64,000 bases of DNA. Origin: Nematopogon swammerdamellus (taxonomy: Eukaryota; Arthropoda; Insecta; Lepidoptera; Adelidae). The notes beneath the pieces were generated by a model. The model did not search any database and had not been told where the DNA came from. It was given only the letters and a program-made list of their open reading frames with translations. Within the stretch, counting starts at the first letter, position 1; every line of letters begins with the position of its first letter. Positions 10,817-20,629 of this stretch are shown here, piece after piece. The position numbers and the translations under genes were made by a program. The stretch is taken from the NCBI GenBank assembly GCA_946902875.1, contig OX336340.1:20537566-20601565 (forward strand). The letters run 5' to 3'.

Positions 10817-11175
10817 GTGACTTTAATCTTTTATTTTTACGGCTATTAATACTTCATTATGCATTATTGTTCCTAGAGATAATATTATTGTACATTTAGA
10901 CATTGCTTCTTCCTACATTCATTCATTTACACATTTTACAAACGTAAAGGTTGGCTGTAAGAAATTATTTCAAGGGATAAGTCCACCTTTACATCACATT
11001 TAAACCTGTATTAATTGTATAGTATCTGACTTTGCTCACTCCTGTATTTCTTGTTTCATGTCGTCTACTGTTCTTCTTTCAGTTGTGTGCAATAAAGAGT
11101 TTCTATTATATTTCTATTCTATTCTATTGTACGTTGTTGTTGTTGTGTTGTGTACGTTCTTTATGGCGAAATAAA

Positions 11176-11757
11176 TGAGGAGAGTCTCTTCAAAAGGAAC
11201 TATTTCCGTTGTAACAGAATTTTCAGTAGAGCTAAAAAAAACGATAGCTAATTAAACTTAGGATATCTATTAGATTTATTTATACAATGATATTGATAAG
11301 GAAAATACATTAAAAACAGAATATTATGCATTATACATATATATACGTTCTAAATTTGGAAATAGGCCCTTTTGCCTAGAAAAAAATGGAAATAAGCCGT
11401 TTCGATTAGGGCGCTGACGATTAACAGCTCAAATCAGTGATACCAGTCTGAAGAAATGTTATTAGCGGAAATATGCCCTTTGATCGAAATAAATGAGCAA
11501 AGAGTTGTCTATATGGGAAATCGTTTTTTTTTTGTTTGTTAAAAATACAATAAATTCGAATATTCTAGTTCAAATAAATTGGAAATAGGCCTTTTTGACC
11601 AAAATTTTTGATTTCAATCGTAATTTTCTATAGGAAATAGTTCGTTTTGACCATTCAAATTTTACAGGGATGTATTTGAATACAAATAATGAGAATCCGT
11701 CAAAAAACGCGCAACTCGTCGAAACGGAAATAGTTCCTTTTGAACAGACGCTCCTCA
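11176..11757. mobile_element. inverted-repeat element with internal GGAAATAG motif array
   Basis: The ends pair as TGAGGAG-GTCT-TTCAAAAGGAACTATTTCC (about 40 bp, a few mismatches). Inside, the motif GGAAATAGGCC-TTTTG or close variants recurs at about 11358, 11388, 11467, 11580, 11632 and 11723. No transposase seen. Lies in intron 7, 75 bases before exon 8. Confidence 0.65.
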
Positions 11758-11831
11758 AATATCCGAATCGGAATCTGAACCGGTTGTAAATTTAAAGCGC
11801 GAACAACTTCATGAGAATGTATTTATTTCAG

Positions 11832-11976
11832 CTTGGCATCGATAGGATATTTGATGAGGCCAACGCTAACCTCTTCAAACTGATAGAAACAAACGAGAAA
11901 CTTTACGTATCGCAAGCGAAGCAGATAGCGACGATCGTGGTGAATGAGGAGGGAGCGGAGGCCGCCGCCGCGAATG
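11832..11976 (+). CDS. serpin-1: serpin exon 8: helix I and reactive-loop hinge
   Basis: Enters phase 0 (acceptor TGTATTTATTTCAG) and ends phase 1 at GCG AAT G|GTAACA, so the last codon is completed by whichever exon 9 is chosen. It starts LGIDRIFD (serpin L-G-[IM]-x-x-[AIM]-F) and ends VVNEEGAEAAAAN. Counting from the hinge, Glu-Glu-Gly are P17-P15, then Ala P14, Glu P13 and four Ala at P12-P9, with Asn at P8. Small residues at P14 and P12-P9 are the mark of inhibitory serpins that insert the loop into sheet A. The constitutive part therefore stops exactly where target specificity begins. Confidence 0.97.
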
Positions 11977-12439
11977 GTAACATTCATCGTCTTATTTTAA
12001 TAACATTTTCACCTGGGCGAGCGAGCTTCGCTCGGCGTCTTTCAAGTTAGCCGTCAACAGATGTCACTGCATTGTTATACGTGACAGCAGATGCGTGACG
12101 TGATGACGACGCCACGTCGCGTCGTCGCGTCGTCGTCGCAACGCACCGCTTTTGTATGTGTCGACCCTAAAACTTCGGTTATTGAAGACATATGAATGGA
12201 TAATAAATTTGAAATTGAAAATGACTTAACTCGGACTTATGACGAATTTACTGAAATGGACTCTATAATGAACAAAAGAAGACATGGCATAATGCCTTAC
12301 ATTTTGAACCACTATCGATTCAACAAAGGAAGACCTGGCTGAATGCCTTTCCGTAAGGATAAAAAGGACCAAAAAAGAAAATTGTAAAAAATCCTTGTTA
12401 CATCTCTAAGTTCGGTGGCTGATATTTGAAAAGAAAGGT

Positions 12440-12705
12440 GGTATAATCCAATTTTTTTAACTGTGCACTTCGAGCTGTCACAGTCGTCAGGTTGACAAGA
12501 CTGAATTCACCCCCCCCCCCCCCCCCCCCGCTTACTTCCTCACATCTCTCCGAATCAGCTTGCTGCTGTGTGTGTGTGTGTGCGTACTGATAGGCGTTGG
12601 CGGAGAGGTGAGGAAGTAAGCGGGGGGGGGTGAATTCAGTCCTGCCAACCTAACGACTTTGACAGCTCGAAGGGCACAGTTAAAAAAATTGGGTTCTATG
12701 GGTTG
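12440..12705. mobile_element. foldback MITE with poly-C/poly-G arms
   Basis: The arms read CCAATTTTTTTAACTGTGC, GACTGAATTCACCCCCC and GCTTACTTCCTCAC, then the same inverted on the right (GTGAGGAAGTAAGCGGGGG, GTGAATTCAGTC, GCACAGTTAAAAAAATTGG). The loop contains a (TG)n run. A second copy lies at 55575-55850. Confidence 0.8.
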
Positions 12706-12879
12706 TTTATATTCATCGTTGAAATATACATACATTGTTACTTAATCCATTTTACATTTTGAAGATCCGAAACCTTTAGAAACGTATTCGCTGGAAATAA
12801 TTTACCTAGAATGAGTATAAATTTGTCGAGGAGCCAAAATAAAAGTGAACAAAGAAGAAGAAAATGCAATGGCATGCAT

Positions 12880-13215
12880 ACATACATACATACATACCAC
12901 AGCTGTATCCCAACAATCGAAGTAAGCAGAGTAATCGGAGTTGTTCTGCTGGTACTCCTGTAAATTACAGCACAACACCGACTAGCACGTTTAGCAATGT
13001 ATTCGAACAAGATAACTATCAAGCAGCAAGTAAGGCACGAAGACCCACCCGCTGAATGACTCGGTGGAAGGACCATTCCAAGGTGAGAGGTGGCTATCCT
13101 GTCGCCCTTTAGCACAGCATTTTGTTCTTATCCCTTATTCGCCTTATACGTATTGCACGGGGAGAGATGCAGTGGGGCTATTCTTTTTAAGTACCGACCC
13201 CACACGAATGCAATG
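12880..13215 (+). repeat. element H, full length
   Basis: (TACA)n lead, CTGTATCCCAACAATCG, GAGTAATCGG, AACACCGACTAGCACGTTTA, a self-complementary GTTGTGCTG/CAGCACAAC pair, GACTCGGTGGAAGGACC, and the tail GGGGAGAGATGCAGTGGGGC ending ACCCCACACG. Confidence 0.7.
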
Positions 13216-14308
13216 TCAGTATGGGAAATAATTAATACCATATCAAACACTTTGAAGTTCGACTATTCGTAATTTTTTGTTTTGTTTCAGTATTTGAGTT
13301 AGAATTTCTTATTTTAAGCGGACCCAGAAATTTCTACTTGAATAGTCCATTTTACTTTGCTCTACTGCGAGGCAATATTCCAATCTTTGCAGGAACGTTC
13401 TCTGGATAGGTTAGTTAGGGAATCGGCCATAAATAGGTATTATGAATTAATTCTATTTTTATAATAATATCTTCTCGATACTTCTCGCTACGATACACAA
13501 ATGCATGTTTCTGGTGATGGAGAGCCTGAACATTCACCATTTTCTTTAAATTTTCGGTGAATGTTCGTATCAATTTAGGAAATTGGAACATTTTATAGGT
13601 TACTCGAAAGGTATGCGAGCTCTTCTGACGAGAGTCTATACAAATTACTTGTATATTTTGGAAACCGAGTTAATTTAGTCATTCATAATGATAATTTATT
13701 TAATAAATAACAAAAAAGTAATACTACTAACTAAAGAAATAAACCTACCTAACAAACATTAAAATAACTATCAAAAGGGGCATTTTCAAATGTTCCTAGA
13801 ACACTTGCTGCATTACCCCGCTGGATGGCAAGGCTTACCCTTTGAATGAAGTAGGCCCTTGATTGCGGCCTGATATAATGATAATAAATATCATTTTAGG
13901 TTTGATTTATTATTTCAATAAGTGGTGGAGCGAGCAGGGTTGCTTTCTAGTTTCGATGTAGGCGCTGATAGTATTGTAGAAATTAATTAAAACAGAAAAA
14001 CTTGAAAACCATTACTTTATATCAACGAAGCAAAATGAGAACAGACAGAGACAATATAGATCATAGCGGAAGTGTCAAACTATGAAATTGCATTGATAAG
14101 CTAATAGAAGGAGCTCAGTTTGACTTGACCAATAAGGATGTCAATCCAATACGAAGATCAATTACTTAGTCTATGGTGAATGTTGCCAGATTCGGCTTCT
14201 ATAATAACTGAGCGCCGGCACTGCTGCCATCCGCCGCTAATATCGGCACGATACAAGTGGTATCTTTTTGACGTGGATACTTACTTCTATATTTTCGTTT
14301 GTAATATC

Positions 14309-14652
14309 AGCCTCGAAAGCTCAGTGGTGCAGACAATCGACTGTCGCTATTGATTGTTAAGCAACGCTGGGCCGGTCAGTTCTTGGATGGGTGACCGCTC
14401 CACCGTTGGAGGCTGATCGTGGTTCGGATTCTAAGTAAAACTGTAGGTCCCATCCCTTCCCTTACCTTACTAGGTTCAACCCGCCCGTGTTGGTACCACC
14501 GCACTGAATGAAACGTCGGTCGAAACGGCTATGTAAATAGTTTGTGTTTTCCGTCCAGTTCAGTGTAGCCGGCACGCACGACCGAAGGGAAGCATTGACA
14601 TGGCACCTAGTTCACCCGGTGTTATGAGATGGCATCACGGATGTTGTAGGTT
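14309..14652 (+). mobile_element. SINE-A with tRNA/5S-rRNA head
   Basis: The head starts AGCCTCGAAAGCTCAGTGGT (tRNA A-box-like), followed by TTGTTAAGCAACG and CTTGGATGGGTGACCGC, which match 5S rRNA A- and C-box regions. Then come GTGGTTCGGATTC (tRNA B-box-like), the core AAAACTGTAGGTCCC ... TTGGTACCACCG, and the tail. The 3' end is cut off by the next element. Confidence 0.8.
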
Positions 14653-14695
14653 TCGGGTTATATCAAAGACCGGTACCAAACGGTCTTCGGGTTAT

Positions 14696-14973
14696 ACACG
14701 GTGTTGCAGTTGCCCCCGTAATATTTTTAACTGACATAAGGGGGTTATTTTATATGTGAAACTAAACAACTTCTGTGGCGAAAAAAAAATTTTTTAAACA
14801 AAAAAAAAATTGTTTTCCATAAAAATTTTACATAGGTATCTATTCTCAAAATGAATGGAGAAAAAAAAATTTTTTTTTTGCTTCAATTAAAAAGTCGTAG
14901 AACAAAAGTGTTTCTATTTCACGTATAGAATCACCCCCTTTCGGGTTTTACCGTTGGGGTTGCAACACCGTGT
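14696..14973. mobile_element. MITE with ACACGGTGTTGCA ends
   Basis: ACACGGTGTTGCAG at the left end is matched by TTGCAACACCGTGT at the right; the next bases GTTGCCCCCG / CGTTGGGG also pair. The interior is AT-rich with A/T runs. 278 bp, non-coding. Confidence 0.7.
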
Positions 14974-15136
14974 TTAATAAACGAATATAGGATCGTTGAA
15001 GGCACTCGTTACAAATATAAATTTTCCGCCTTATTAGTTAGAAATCACACATTTTAATTTATTGTATTTACTTACGGAAAACAGATTTCTACTTTATTCT
15101 CTAGTTTTATTATTTTCTCCGTTTAATTTGTTGCAG

Positions 15137-15259
15137 CCTTTGTCGTGAGAACTAGAAGCGGTCGGCAAAGACGCACATTCGCAGCTGACCGCCCCTTCGT
15201 TTTCTTCCTTCAAAATAACAATGTGAAACTATTTACAGGGATATTTGCCCAATAATGTG
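15137..15259 (+). CDS. serpin-1: alternative exon 9, variant a (P1 Arg-Ser)
   Basis: Acceptor AATTTGTTGCAG; phase 1. Reading with the G from exon 8, it encodes 39 residues: AFVVRTRSGRQRR, then F-A-A-D-R-P-F-V-F-F-L (serpin C-terminal signature), ending LFTGIFAQ and TAA at 15253-15255. Counting P7 from the first residue, P1-P1' is Arg-Ser. Nearby Arg residues (P3 and several basic residues on the P' side) also favour trypsin-like targets such as clip-domain proteases. A donor GTAATA follows four bases after the stop. First copy of the array; 3.2 kb downstream of exon 8. Confidence 0.9.
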
Positions 15260-16680
15260 GTAATATCCTAGAGTAGGTACTTAATGTAAAATAATATCTA
15301 TCTTGTAAACTAATAATTTGAGAATTTATAATAATATCAATAAATACCATATGAAGACCTCAGGAAAGAAAGGAGTTGTGATATCGGCTTTGTCTAATCT
15401 TCTTTTTAACTTTTGGGCACAACCACCGCACGGGTGGCTGTCCATAAACAGAATATTATACAGGATGTTAAAACGGCGAGTACATTAATTTCGCCAGCGC
15501 AATCCTTATGTTTTTCCTAGACAAAAAAACAAATAAAGTTTTTTCTCTAAAGTGTCTAGTTTTCGAGATATGAATTTTTGAAATGTATGTTTTCGTCTAG
15601 TGTAATTTAAGGCGTTGTTGCCGCTCCGCATCCTCCGCCTGCCGACCTCCAGTCCTCCACTAACAAAGCTAACCCCCGCCCCTTCCGCCAACACCGCCGT
15701 CCGTGATGCTCACGTCTCACACGCTCTTCTTCCCTCCGCGCCGTCCTGTTGTCAATTAGATCATTTTTACACTAAAACGCACGACAAATGGCGCGCGGCC
15801 GACTAATGCAGAGGTGTAGTCCGATGGTGCCCACGGGCATTCGGATATTTACGGGGCCTGCGAATACCATGTCGGCCGGCTAGGTGCACCTTCACATTAT
15901 GTTTGAGGGACCCCAGACTAAAGTGTGTTTTAGGGTTAAAAAGCATTTTTTAGTTAAAAATCTAAAAAATTCGAATGTCACATGAGAAGCAGGAAAAAAG
16001 GAGGAATTTCGTACTAAAGCAGAGCAAAGTTTGATTCAGCACACATGTTGGCCGTGCTTCCTTGAGTATCGTAGATAGATACCTCTCACTCTATCAAATC
16101 GAGTGAGGAGAGAAGAAACTAAAAGAAACCTTAACATTCTCAATGAAATTAGCCCATCTTTCACTATACGGCATACGGCATTGACATTCCTCGCTTTCAC
16201 CCTGAAGGCTATACTTCAATATTTTTTTTTTTAGTGACAGCCTGTTCTCTTGCAGTTTGAATATTTATAAAATATCTGTGATAGTCTTATAAACTGCATT
16301 GTAAACCCATTTTCACTTTTCAACTTTTTTTTCTGCGGTCTTCATACTACATTTCGTAAACTGTTCAATTTTAAACACCTATGCCTATACTAACACGTAT
16401 GCATGCATAAAACTCAACTTTGAGTTTGAGCAGTGAAGTATTAAAAATGTATACTTAATTTACGTTCAAATTGTAGTAAAACTATGTGACAATATAAACG
16501 TAGTTAAAAAACCAAATTTTATTATATTAGGTAGTTTGGTTAGGGTAGGTACGATTGTGTGTGCAATAAACGTTTATTGTTTTGTTTTGCTAGTTGTTTG
16601 CCAGGTAACTAAAATACTCGATATCAATATTGTGATAGATATTATATTGACATTTCTCATCAATACTGTTTTATTTACAG
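15260..16680 (+). other. intron between variants a and b
   Basis: Contains a fragment resembling the TACAGGATGTT element (about 15463-15620), a GC-rich patch (15605-15790) and an inverted LINE 3' fragment (15785-15905: GGCGCGCGGCCGAC, GGTGCCCACGGGCATTCGG). No additional exon 9 seen. Confidence 0.55.
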
Positions 16681-16808
16681 TCGTGACCATAGCAAAAACA
16701 AGAGCTATAGCCCCAACGCAAAAGCTTAACTTCTTTGCGGATCACCCATTCATATACAACATCAAAATGAGAGACTTAATAATATTCAGTGGACATTTTT
16801 GTAATTAG
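16681..16808 (+). CDS. serpin-1: alternative exon 9, variant b (P1 region Lys-Thr-Arg)
   Basis: Acceptor CTGTTTTATTTACAG; phase 1, 42 residues. It starts VVTIAKTRAIAPTQ, then F-F-A-D-H-P-F-I-Y-N-I, ending IIFSGHFCN and TAG. By simple counting P1 would be Thr, but Lys (P2) and Arg (P1') flank it. A one-residue shift would give a basic P1, so the scissile bond is uncertain. The stop is followed directly by GTTTGT, a weaker donor than in sister exons. Confidence 0.88.
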
Positions 16809-16948
16809 GTTTGTAACTGAAGTGAGAAGTCGTGTTAATATTCGTTGATTTTTGCTTGGCTTAATTGTTGTTAACCCAATGTTTTGTTTTGAGTGATACT
16901 ATATTCATTGGAATATACAAGAATTTAAAATGACAATAGCAAAAAAAA

Positions 16949-17456
16949 AAAATGTTTCATGGAAGCTGTCACGATTGGCTACATCACCTACATCATCCAC
17001 GATGTCAGCCCATAACACCGGATGAACTAGGTGTCATGTCAGTGCTTCCCTTCATTTCATGTCGGCTACACTGAACTGGACGGACAACACGAACTATTTT
17101 CATAGCCTTATATTTTTATTAGAAAAATGCAAAGCGAAAAACATTGGAAAAAAATACATCCCGGCCAGGATTCGAACCTGGGTCTTTGGCTTGAGCCGCC
17201 AACGCTTTGCATTTTTCTAATAAAAATATATATAAAGCGAGTAAGTGCTTAGTACTAACATATAAACATAAAATATTATTTTCATAGCCGTTTCGACCGA
17301 CGTTTCATTCAGTGCGGTGGTACCAACGCGGGCGGGATAAACCCTACCACCTAGTAAGGTAAGAAGGGTTGGGACCTACAGTTTTACGTGGAATCCGAAC
17401 CAATGTCAGCCTCCAACGGTCGAGCGGTCACCCATCCAAGTTATCGAGGCTGACAA
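16949..17456 (-). mobile_element. SINE-A split by another SINE
   Basis: SINE-A reverse complement in two pieces: 16949-17107 (3' half) and 17290-17456 (5' half, with GCGGTCACCCATCCAAG of the 5S-like head). The pieces rejoin perfectly at CATAGCC|GTTTCGACC once the 17108-17276 insertion is removed. Confidence 0.85.
17108..17276 (-). mobile_element. tRNA-derived SINE nested in SINE-A
   Basis: The insertion is flanked by a 13-bp duplication, TATTTTCATAGCC (ending 17107 and 17289). It carries the inverse of a tRNA B box (GGATTCGAACCTGG) and GCTTGAGCCGCCAACGC. Its ends (TATTTTTATTAGAAAAATGC and inverse) form an inverted repeat that also encloses CAAAGCG / CGCTTTG. Confidence 0.8.
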
Positions 17457-17796
17457 AATATTTATGTGCTTCAACCAAAATCGTCCAGAAGTTTTGTTCT
17501 TGTAAATTGAAGCAAACAAACGAACAGAGAATGCAAAGAAGAACTTGAAATGACTAATTATTATGTCAAAATGAAAATAATTTATGAACAAAACCGAATA
17601 CTTGTCTATACATACACCTTGAGCAGACCGAAGTTAGTCAGGTGATATAACATGTTAGGTATTTGAACAAAGTATCGCTATCTCAGTTTGCCACGCGGCC
17701 AACGCAAGAGGGACAGCTGCACACCCTTAGCTAATATACGATAAAATAATATCCAATAAAAAAAAAATTAAAAACCTACAAATTAAGTCAACATTT

Positions 17797-18365
17797 GTCT
17801 TTCGGGGCGTATGTTTTCGCGACCCCTAAAAATTATCAGTTTTTTTTTATTATTATTTTTTGTTGTAATAAGGACAGATAAATCTACGTACCTGTCTTTT
17901 TTTATTTTGTTGATGTCCAAAGTAATGCAATGTTCAATAAAGCTTAATGAACTTCAAATCAAATCAAATCAAATAATATACTTTAATGTACACCATAAAA
18001 ACATGGAACGCAAAGGGCGAGTTCAATGCAATGTAACATTCTTTACAAGTGGAGAAGCGCATAGGGCGGATAATGCAGTGCAAAAGTAAAGTGTGAAGAA
18101 TAAAACTATTAAATAAATCCGCACAAACATATAAATAGATACATACATAAAATAAATACTTTAGTGACTTCAAGACATCAACAAATTAAAAAAAAAATCG
18201 TTCGAAAATCTAATTTTTATCTCTAGCCTCGTAGATTTAATCTATGCAAAAAAACGCAGGTACCCGTAGATTATATTGTCCTTATTAAAAAAAAAAATTA
18301 TAAAAATCGGTCAAGGTCTAGGGGTTGGGAAAACAGAAACCCCGTAAGACGATTTTGTATGTATC
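17797..18365. mobile_element. inverted-repeat element, GTCTTTCGG family, with a nested insertion
   Basis: TTGTCTTTCGGGGCGTATG and the phrase AAGGACAGATAAATCTACG on the left pair with GTAGATTATATTGTCCTTAT and CCCCGTAAGACGATTTTG on the right. The same plan is intact at 39361-39746. A retroposon-like stretch (about 17955-18180, starting with AAATCAAATCAAATAATATA) sits in the middle. Confidence 0.6.
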
Positions 18366-18628
18366 AAAAGAGAGTGTGTGTAAGGTTGTTCTATTATTAT
18401 ATTTTCTAGTTATAACTTGTTTAAGTACGTACAATACCTCAATATTCTTTACCACACATAAATTCATACAAATTAGGTGCAAACAAGCTTATTGCCGTTA
18501 GGCATTTTATGCTAGATACCTTTGGGATATTGGCGAAGTACATGCAGGCGAATATGAATATGAAGTGACTTGAGTTAGTTTATAAAAAATACTCGTAAAT
18601 ACAGTGTGCACATTTTCCGTTTTTACAG

Positions 18629-18753
18629 CTTTTGGAATATCGGCGTTATCGGCCTTCGTCGAGCCCACCAGGCAGTTCTATGCAGATCATCCATTCATAT
18701 ACTTTATAAGAACCTCAACAAATGATTTATTCAGTGGTATTTTTGCGAATTAG
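18629..18753 (+). CDS. serpin-1: alternative exon 9, variant c (P1 Leu-Ser), no donor seen
   Basis: Acceptor CCGTTTTTACAG; phase 1, 41 residues. It starts AFGISALSAFVEPTRQ, then F-Y-A-D-H-P-F-I-Y-F-I, ending LFSGIFAN and TAG. Predicted P1-P1' is Leu-Ser, suggesting a chymotrypsin- or elastase-like target. The frame is fully intact, but the stop is followed by GAATCA instead of GTA..., so the usual donor is missing. An AATAAA lies about 120 bases downstream (around 18875). The exon may therefore be terminal, use a distant donor, or be newly dead. Confidence 0.82.
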
Positions 18754-19397
18754 GAATCATACACAGTTTTTTTTTTTCAATTCTAGCAACATTCTCTCGA
18801 AATATTTTACATCCTCTCGAAATACTTTGTGAACCTACACGATAATTTATACGTAATATATATTAAATGCAGTATAATAAAATTTTGTAAGTATTTGCGT
18901 GAGATAAAAATTGTTGGTAATTTTTTGTTTTGAAAATTATGTATAGATCTTCAAAGGAAATTATATTAATTTTATCAAACATGTACATCGTTATTCTTAT
19001 TTTGTCGTTTCCAAATTTAACATTTTCACAAATACCTATTTTATATGGAAATTCTCATATTATTTATATATTTATTCGTGCGTTATTCTGGTTATTCTTG
19101 TGTGAAAACTGAATATTTCTGCGTTTACTCCGATTATTATGTGTTTTTTATATCAATTATATAAAAAAAAAATTTTGATGTCATAACTGATTTCCATAAT
19201 ATGTGAAGTATATGAATGTCAAGTGCGAACTCTGCGTACTTATTAACCGTTACATTAATTCATTTATTTAATTATAATAAAAAGTGAATCAACAGTGTAT
19301 ACATTATGTACATACGCATACAGGCCATTCACGAAGCTCTAGAAGTATGCGCAAACCAAAAACACTACTGTTTTAATTACATTTTTTGACTTTGCAG

Positions 19398-19528
19398 CTT
19401 TCACAATAGTGGCTGTATCCGCACATTTCAATTTTGAACCTATCAAGGAGTTCATTGCTGACCACCCATTCATATTCTACCTAAAAACAACCAATGTAGA
19501 TTTGTTCAGTGGAACTTTTGCCAATTAG
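19398..19528 (+). CDS. serpin-1: alternative exon 9, variant d (P1 Val-Ser)
   Basis: Acceptor TTTTTGACTTTGCAG; phase 1, 43 residues. It starts AFTIVAVSAHFNFEPIKE, then F-I-A-D-H-P-F-I-F-Y-L, ending DLFSGTFAN and TAG. Predicted P1-P1' is Val-Ser, an elastase-type preference. The stop abuts a good donor (TTAG|GTAAAT). Near-identical sister of variant e at 20630; the two lie in a segmental duplication. Confidence 0.92.
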
Positions 19529-19647
19529 GTAAATGCTGTGTTTACCTTAAATACTCATACAAATTACTTTAATAACGATGCGGGGAATCTTGGGTACTTA
19601 TATACTACTAAACGACTTAATTATTTTGAAACATTTAGTTTTTAATT

Positions 19648-19783
19648 AATTTACAGTAGTTTCGCTCAATATGCATGCTTAAAATTGTTTAACCTCCAAC
19701 GAGCTCATTGCTGACAATCCATTCATATTCTACCTAAAAATAACCAATTAGATTTGTTCATTGGAAATTTTGTCAATTTGGTA
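19648..19783 (+). pseudogene. decayed exon 9 copy (psi-1)
   Basis: Aligns by eye with variants d and e: GCTGACAATCCATTCATATT matches the A-D-x-P-F-I segment, and the end matches LFSGTFAN. It has an early in-frame TAA and a single-base loss that turns Asn-Val-Asp into Asn-stop. The terminal TAG has become TTG. No functional reading frame from the phase-1 acceptor. It is the counterpart of psi-4 (20891) in the duplicated segment. Confidence 0.75.
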
Positions 19784-19913
19784 AAATCCTATAATGGCCT
19801 TAGATGTATACATACATAATGTACTTGCTAGGTTATCAATTAACTAACATTACTGAGATCACCGACACTTTATAAAGTACTAAGCGAGTTAATTAAATAT
19901 TAGATTTTTCTGG

Positions 19914-20035
19914 TATAACAATAACGGCTGATTCCCTAGTCACCGATTGTGAACCCCCCAAATAACTAATTGCTTACCAAGCATTCATATTCTACATAAA
20001 ACAATAACGTAACATTTATTATTCAGTGAACCAAA
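19914..20035 (+). pseudogene. decayed exon 9 copy (psi-2)
   Basis: Fragmentary similarity to variants d/e: ACAATAACGGCTGATTCCCT corresponds to the start, and GCATTCATATTCTACATAAA to the P-F-I-F-Y-[IL]-K part, followed by TTCAGTG. The acceptor AG is lost (TCTGG in place of TTGCAG) and the frame is broken several times. No counterpart was recognised in the second duplication unit. Confidence 0.6.
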
Positions 20036-20212
20036 TGTTGTGTTTAGGAAAAAGAGGCGAATATATATTTTAAACTTCATTTGTGAACTCTGCACCTAAA
20101 TCAATAGAGCCATTCTCGAGTTGTACCTATACATATAGATATACATTACTCACACATGAAGTTGGAACTATCGTCTGAGTTGAAAAGTTATATGAATATT
20201 TTGGTATTACAG

Positions 20213-20545
20213 TTTTTGCAGTTATGGTTGCAAATGGCCGATGCATACGTAGCGGGGCGCCGCGCCGGCGGGAGCGGAGCGGAGCGGGGAAATATTCTCC
20301 ATAAGAATATATTATATCCCTCTCCGCTCCCGCTCCACCGCCGCTCCGCCGCCGCTCCGCTCCCGCCCCGCCACGTATAAACACGTGCTTGCACTAGTTC
20401 CTGAGGATCCTGCAGAAAATCTCGCCCCGCCCCCGCCCCGCCGGCGCCCCGCTACGTATGCAGCGGCCTTAAGACATTTTGTGCTGACCACCCCTTCTTC
20501 TTCTATATAATAACAAGCAATATATATTTGTTTCGTGGATTTTTT
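20213..20545 (+). pseudogene. exon 9 copy split by a GC-rich inverted-repeat element (psi-3)
   Basis: Acceptor GGTATTACAG is intact and is followed in phase 1 by VFAVMVANG. Coding then stops at an inserted element (20236-20468). Right of the insertion, in a consistent frame, comes KTFCADHPFFFYIITSNIYL, then FRGFF, clearly the second half of an exon 9. The terminal N-stop is lost, so the frame runs on. As a unit it is disrupted, although each half still reads well, which suggests a fairly recent hit. Confidence 0.75.
20236..20468. mobile_element. GC-rich inverted-repeat element (MITE) inside exon 9 copy
   Basis: Both ends are the same sequence inverted: TGCATACGTAGCGGGGCGCC at 20242 and its exact reverse complement ending at 20462. 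The outermost bases (GGCCG/CGGCC) extend this to about 26 bp with one mismatch. The interior is very GC-rich with several nested inverted repeats (GGAGCGG / CCGCTCC) around an AT-rich centre. No coding capacity and no clear target-site duplication were seen. Confidence 0.8.
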
Positions 20546-20629
20546 CCAGGCCATCCACAAAGCCCTAGAAGTATGCACAAAAACAAAACAAAAACCCCTA
20601 CTGTATTATTTAACATTTTGATTTTGCAG

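Larger units (their letters stand above)
11977..15136 (+). other. serpin intron between exon 8 and the first alternative exon 9
   Basis: Contains a GC-rich direct-repeat patch (12085-12150, GTCGTCGCGTCGTCGTCGC), a poly-C foldback element (12440-12705), element H (12880-13215), SINE-A (14309-14652) and a terminal-repeat element (14696-14973). Scanned for further exon 9 copies (A-D-[HR]-P-F in phase 1 with acceptor); none seen. Confidence 0.65.

Noticed and set aside
14345..14400. 5S rRNA gene
   Set aside because: Only about 45 bases match 5S rRNA, flanked by SINE sequence, and the same segment recurs in other SINE-A copies.
17160..17215. tRNA gene (also 40785-40843, 46490-46560, 47730-47805, 51525-51605)
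   Set aside because: B box and part of the A box are present, but acceptor stems do not pair and each is followed by SINE body; these are SINE heads.
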